Below, in pieces: positions 58,171-60,966 of a stretch of 60,966 nt of DNA (within the stretch, counting starts at the first letter, position 1; each line of letters begins with the position of its first letter). The position numbers and the translations under genes are program-made. The notes beneath the pieces are model-generated. The model was not told the DNA's origin. It worked only from the letters and a program-made list of their open reading frames with translations, and made no database searches. Where the stretch lies: the NCBI RefSeq assembly GCF_001279585.1, contig NZ_LGEC01000081.1, positions 1-60,966 on the forward strand, in the 5' to 3' direction. The stretch comes from Nocardiopsis sp. NRRL B-16309 (GTDB lineage Bacteria > Actinomycetota > Actinomycetes > Streptosporangiales > Streptosporangiaceae).

Positions 58171-60093
58171 ATGTTCGACACCACCCGTACAACAGCCCGG
58201 GTACCGGCCGCGGTCGCGGGCCTCGTCGCCGCCGGAGCCGCGGTGGCCGTGGCCGAGGTCGTCGCCGTCGTCATGGGCCGGTACGACGTCACCCCGCTGC
58301 TGGCCGTCGGCGACGCGACGGTCGATCTGACGCCGTTGCCGGTCAAGCAGTTCGCGGTGGACACCTTCGGGACCGCCGACAAGATCGCCCTGTTCGTCGG
58401 CATGGGCGCGATCATGGTGATGGCCGCCGCCCTCCTGGGGGCCGCCGCCGGACGGCGCCGCTGGATCGGCGCGGTCGGCATCGCCGCCTTCGCGGTGGTG
58501 GGCCTGGCCGCCGTCCTCACCCGGCCGGGCGCCGGGGTGCTGGACACCGTGCCGACCCTGGTGGGCATCGGCGCCTGCTACCTGCTCCTGACCCTGCTGC
58601 TGAACACCGCCGCGGGACCCGAGCCCGGGGAGGGCCGGTGGGAGCGAGCGGGCACCGGCGCCGACGTGGGAGCCGGTGATGGAGCGGAGACCGGAGGGGC
58701 TGACGCCAGCGCTGGCGCAGAGCCTGGTGGTGCCGATGGTTCCGTCGGTCCCGCTGGTGCCACGGACGCCGGAGGGCCTGCGGCCGGTGGTCCTGTGGGG
58801 ACTGGTGGTGCAGATGACTCCGACAGTACTGGTGGTGCCACGGAGACCAGTGAGGGCGGGACCAGTGGTCCCGCGAAGGCTGGTGGTGCCGCGGAGGTCG
58901 GTGTCGGCAGTGCCGATGGCGGTGCTGGGGACCGTGGCACTGACGCGGGGCCCGAAGACGCCGACGAGGCCCGTGATTCGGAAGAGGCCGAGCGCGACTC
59001 CCCCGGGTTCGACCGGCGCCGCTTCGTCCTGCTCGCGGGATCGGCGGCAGCGCTCTCGGCGGGCGCCGGCACGGCCGCCCGGCTCCTCGCGGCCTCGGGC
59101 CCGGGCACGCGGACCGGCGTGGGCGACATCCGACTGCCCCGGCCCTCCGATCCCGCCGCGCCCGTGCCGGACGGCGCCGACCTCGAACTCGACGGGCTCT
59201 CCTCGTTCTTCACCCCGAACGAGGACTTCTACCGCATCGACACCGCGCTCTCCGTTCCCCGGCTGGACGCCTCGACCTGGTCCCTGCGGATCCGCGGGAA
59301 CGGGGTCGAGGACCGGACCTACGACTACCACGAGCTGCTCAACCGGTCGGACCTGGTGGAACGGGACATCACCATCGCGTGTGTCTCGAACCCGGTCGGC
59401 GGCGACCTGATCGGCAACGCACGGTGGATCGGCGTTCCGCTGGCGACCCTGCTGGAAGAGGTGGGCGTCGTCCCTCCATCGCGAGGAGGCTCCGCCGACC
59501 AGCTCGTGTCGCGCTCCTCCGACGGCATGACCATCGGCACGCCCGTCGAGGACGTCATGGACGGGCGCGACGCGATGCTCGCCCTCGGCATGAACGGCGA
59601 ACCGCTCCCCTACGACCACGGATTCCCGGTGCGCATGGTCGTGCCGGGCCTCTACGGCTACGTCTCGGCGTGCAAGTGGCTCGTGGAGATCGAGCTGACC
59701 ACGTTCGACGCCTTCGACGCCTACTGGGTCCCCCGGGGCTGGTCGGCACGCGGGCCGATCAAGACCCAGTCCCGCATCGAGACTCCGCGGGACAACGCCT
59801 CGGTCGCCGGCGGCACCGTGCCCATCGCCGGAGTGGCCTGGGCCCAGACCACCGGCATCGACCGGGTCGAGGTCAGCGTCGACGGCGGAGAGTGGCGCGA
59901 GGCCGAACTCGCCGAGGAGGCCACGACCGACACCTGGCGCCAGTGGGTCTACGAGTGGGACGCCGAGCCGGGCGACCATGAGATCTCGGTCCGGGCCACC
60001 GACCGCGACGGCGACGCCCAGACCGACGATCACGCCCCTCCCGCGCCGGACGGAGCCACCGGCCAACACACGGTTCAGGTCACCGTGGCGTAG
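58171..60093 (+). CDS. Membrane-anchored sulfite-oxidase-family molybdopterin oxidoreductase
   Basis: 640 residues. Three or four N-terminal helices (about 10-35, 72-92, 98-116, 125-146), then a Gly/Ala/Asp-rich linker of about 125 residues (150-275). A second hydrophobic segment, DRRRFVLLAGSAAALSAG, resembles a Tat/anchor signal. The sulfite-oxidase fold begins near 318. C404 in TIACVSNPVGG is the molybdenum ligand. The C-terminal dimerisation domain is present (VPIAGVAWAQTTGIDRVEVSVDGGEW). No haem domain, so electrons must come from a membrane or other partner, as in YedY/MsrP. Divergent from sigK and followed by a methionine-rich lipoprotein: protein-methionine-sulfoxide reduction is a plausible role. 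Confidence 0.88.
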   Translation: MFDTTRTTARVPAAVAGLVAAGAAVAVAEVVAVVMGRYDVTPLLAVGDATVDLTPLPVKQFAVDTFGTADKIALFVGMGAIMVMAAALLGAAAGRRRWIGAVGIAAFAVVGLAAVLTRPGAGVLDTVPTLVGIGACYLLLTLLLNTAAGPEPGEGRWERAGTGADVGAGDGAETGGADASAGAEPGGADGSVGPAGATDAGGPAAGGPVGTGGADDSDSTGGATETSEGGTSGPAKAGGAAEVGVGSADGGAGDRGTDAGPEDADEARDSEEAERDSPGFDRRRFVLLAGSAAALSAGAGTAARLLAASGPGTRTGVGDIRLPRPSDPAAPVPDGADLELDGLSSFFTPNEDFYRIDTALSVPRLDASTWSLRIRGNGVEDRTYDYHELLNRSDLVERDITIACVSNPVGGDLIGNARWIGVPLATLLEEVGVVPPSRGGSADQLVSRSSDGMTIGTPVEDVMDGRDAMLALGMNGEPLPYDHGFPVRMVVPGLYGYVSACKWLVEIELTTFDAFDAYWVPRGWSARGPIKTQSRIETPRDNASVAGGTVPIAGVAWAQTTGIDRVEVSVDGGEWREAELAEEATTDTWRQWVYEWDAEPGDHEISVRATDRDGDAQTDDHAPPAPDGATGQHTVQVTVA

Positions 60094-60202
60094 GACCCCA
60101 CCACACCGGACTTCCCGTGCCACGAGCGCGGGAGCAGTCGGCCGCGCCATGGCCGGCACAGCACGCGACACCCACACCACACACGAAACAGAGGGCCGAA
60201 CG

Positions 60203-60535
60203 ATGAACGCACCCAGCACGAACACGCTGCGCCGACTCCTCGCCGCCGGAGCCATCTCCCTCACCGCGGTCTTCGCGCTCGCCGCCTGCAACGACGCCGC
60301 CTCGGACGACCCGTCGGTGGAGACCGAGGAGATGGAGGAGGACGAGGGCGAAGAGGGCATGGAGGAGGACTCCATGGAGGACGAGGGAATGGAAGAGGAC
60401 TCCATGGAGGACGAGGGCATGGAGGAGGAGGGATCCATGGACGACGACATGGAGGACGACTCCATGGACGAGGAGGACATGGAAGACGAGGAGATGATGG
60501 AGGACGACGAGATGATGGAAGACGACGAGAACTGA
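60203..60535 (+). CDS. Methionine-rich, extremely acidic lipoprotein
   Basis: 110 residues. Lipoprotein signal with lipobox LAAC (Cys29). The mature part has almost only Glu, Asp, Met, Ser and Gly: 14 methionines in the last 67 residues and no lysine, arginine or aromatic residue after the signal. Units such as MEEDSMEDEG repeat in tandem, and the DNA is a repeat of GAGGACTCCATG-like units. Sits 109 bases after the molybdoenzyme. It could be a sacrificial methionine oxidant trap at the membrane, or a metal (copper or calcium) binder. The start is the ATG after GAGGGCCGAACG. Confidence 0.85.
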   Translation: MNAPSTNTLRRLLAAGAISLTAVFALAACNDAASDDPSVETEEMEEDEGEEGMEEDSMEDEGMEEDSMEDEGMEEEGSMDDDMEDDSMDEEDMEDEEMMEDDEMMEDDEN

Positions 60536-60639
60536 TCTCCCTCCTCTGAATGTCCCCCGAACGCGCTCCCCCTCGTCACCCCCGGCGAACGGACGCGCCC
60601 GAGCCGCGGCCCCGCGACACCGGTGCCGCGGCTCGGGAA

Positions 60640-60966
60640 CGGAGGCGAAGTGACCCGTGGCACAGGCGTTGTGGTTTGCCGGAGGGTCTCCCTGGGGGTA
60701 GTGTTCTCCGAGTCGCCACGGGACGGCGAGCGGCCCTCAGGGGTCGGCTCGGAACCGGACCGGATCAGGCGGCACCCCTTCCTGAAGCCCAACGGGTTCG
60801 AGCAGTGCCTCGGCTCCGGTAGGCTCGGGGAGTTGCTTCGAAAGCCGGGCGAATTCGCCCGGTCGAGGAAGCGGAACGGGCTTTACCCCGATCAATTGCT
60901 CCGAAACCGCCGATTTGGCGGGGCACGGAACACCTGATAAAGTAAAGACACAACGAAGCGTCCACA
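60640..60966 (+). promoter_or_regulatory. Probable rRNA operon promoter and leader region
   Basis: No gene. TTGGCG (60915-60920), 17 bases, TAAAGT (60938-60943) form a promoter; CTGATAAAGTAAAGACA resembles the conserved leader just before actinomycete 16S rRNA. Upstream, TAGTGTTCTCC near 60700, the near-duplicates TTGCTTCGAAAGC (from 60834) and TTGCTCCGAAACC (from 60896), and the palindrome CCGGGCGAATTCGCCCGG (60845-60862) fit multiple tandem rrn promoters and processing hairpins. The 16S gene itself would lie beyond the window. Confidence 0.6.

Noticed and set aside
57922..60792. 956-codon minus-strand frame across the molybdoenzyme and lipoprotein genes
   Set aside because: Antisense shadow; its Ser-rich part is simply the complement of the Glu/Asp/Met repeats.
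60550..60937. Small plus-strand frames near the right end
   Set aside because: They cross promoter-like and leader-like sequence and have no ribosome site or protein pattern.

Overview
The window is about 61 kb of very GC-rich DNA. It shows frequent GTG/TTG starts, short intergenic gaps, several apparently leaderless promoters and typical actinomycete families: Scr1/DUF397 regulator pairs, a SigK/RskA sigma system, a PASTA-domain membrane protein and an InhA-like FabI. This fits a filamentous actinomycete, most like Nocardiopsis or a related Streptosporangiales genus; that placement is inference from gene content. A parS-like palindrome (6875-6908) and an apparent rRNA-operon leader at the right end (about 60640-60966) point to a chromosomal core region. 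No insertion sequence, integrase, tRNA or CRISPR array was seen.

Left part (1-16300). A secreted GH10 xylanase with a CGAAA-type operator is followed by an oxidoreductase divergent from a GlxA-type AraC regulator, a MarR / DUF2269-like membrane-protein pair, an MHS-family transporter, a lipoprotein behind a MacR-like box, a phosphoribosyltransferase, and a three-gene 2-oxoacid dehydrogenase operon (E1-alpha, E1-beta, E2, no E3). Next come two regulator/enzyme pairs whose TetR operators are clearly visible.

Middle part (16300-41500). This holds FabI, a DUF6228/MerR pair divergent from an MFS exporter, an esterase/TetR pair and a Tat-exported metallo-beta-lactamase-fold protein. Then comes an aromatic-amine catabolic region: PaaZ, a FeaR-like AraC regulator, aldehyde dehydrogenase, copper amine oxidase and amino-acid/amine permease. 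A deacylase and an ADP-ribosylglycohydrolase follow. A striking membrane pseudokinase carries three PASTA domains and a C-terminal chitin-binding module. A complete five-gene Liv-type ABC transporter operon ends in a strong terminator.

Right part (41500-60966). A DUF397/Scr1 pair faces a run of tiny genes separated by perfect hairpins. It ends in a 40-residue peptide gene, an asparagine-synthetase-like cyclase and a GNAT acetyltransferase: a candidate RiPP locus related to, but different from, albusnodin-type lasso clusters. Then come a LuxR response regulator, an alpha/beta hydrolase, a polyhydroxybutyrate-use locus (GAF-PucR regulator, 3-hydroxybutyrate dehydrogenase, secreted PHB depolymerase), an OhrR-like MarR and an acyl-CoA synthetase. 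Finally there is a SigK / RskA / sulfite-oxidase-family molybdoenzyme / methionine-rich acidic lipoprotein group. It recalls the Azospira hypochlorite-scavenging module and may be an actinobacterial counterpart.

Two themes recur: low-complexity in-frame expansions at domain borders in at least eight proteins, and 8-bp-period TCGNCGTG-like repeats placed just after gene 3' ends.
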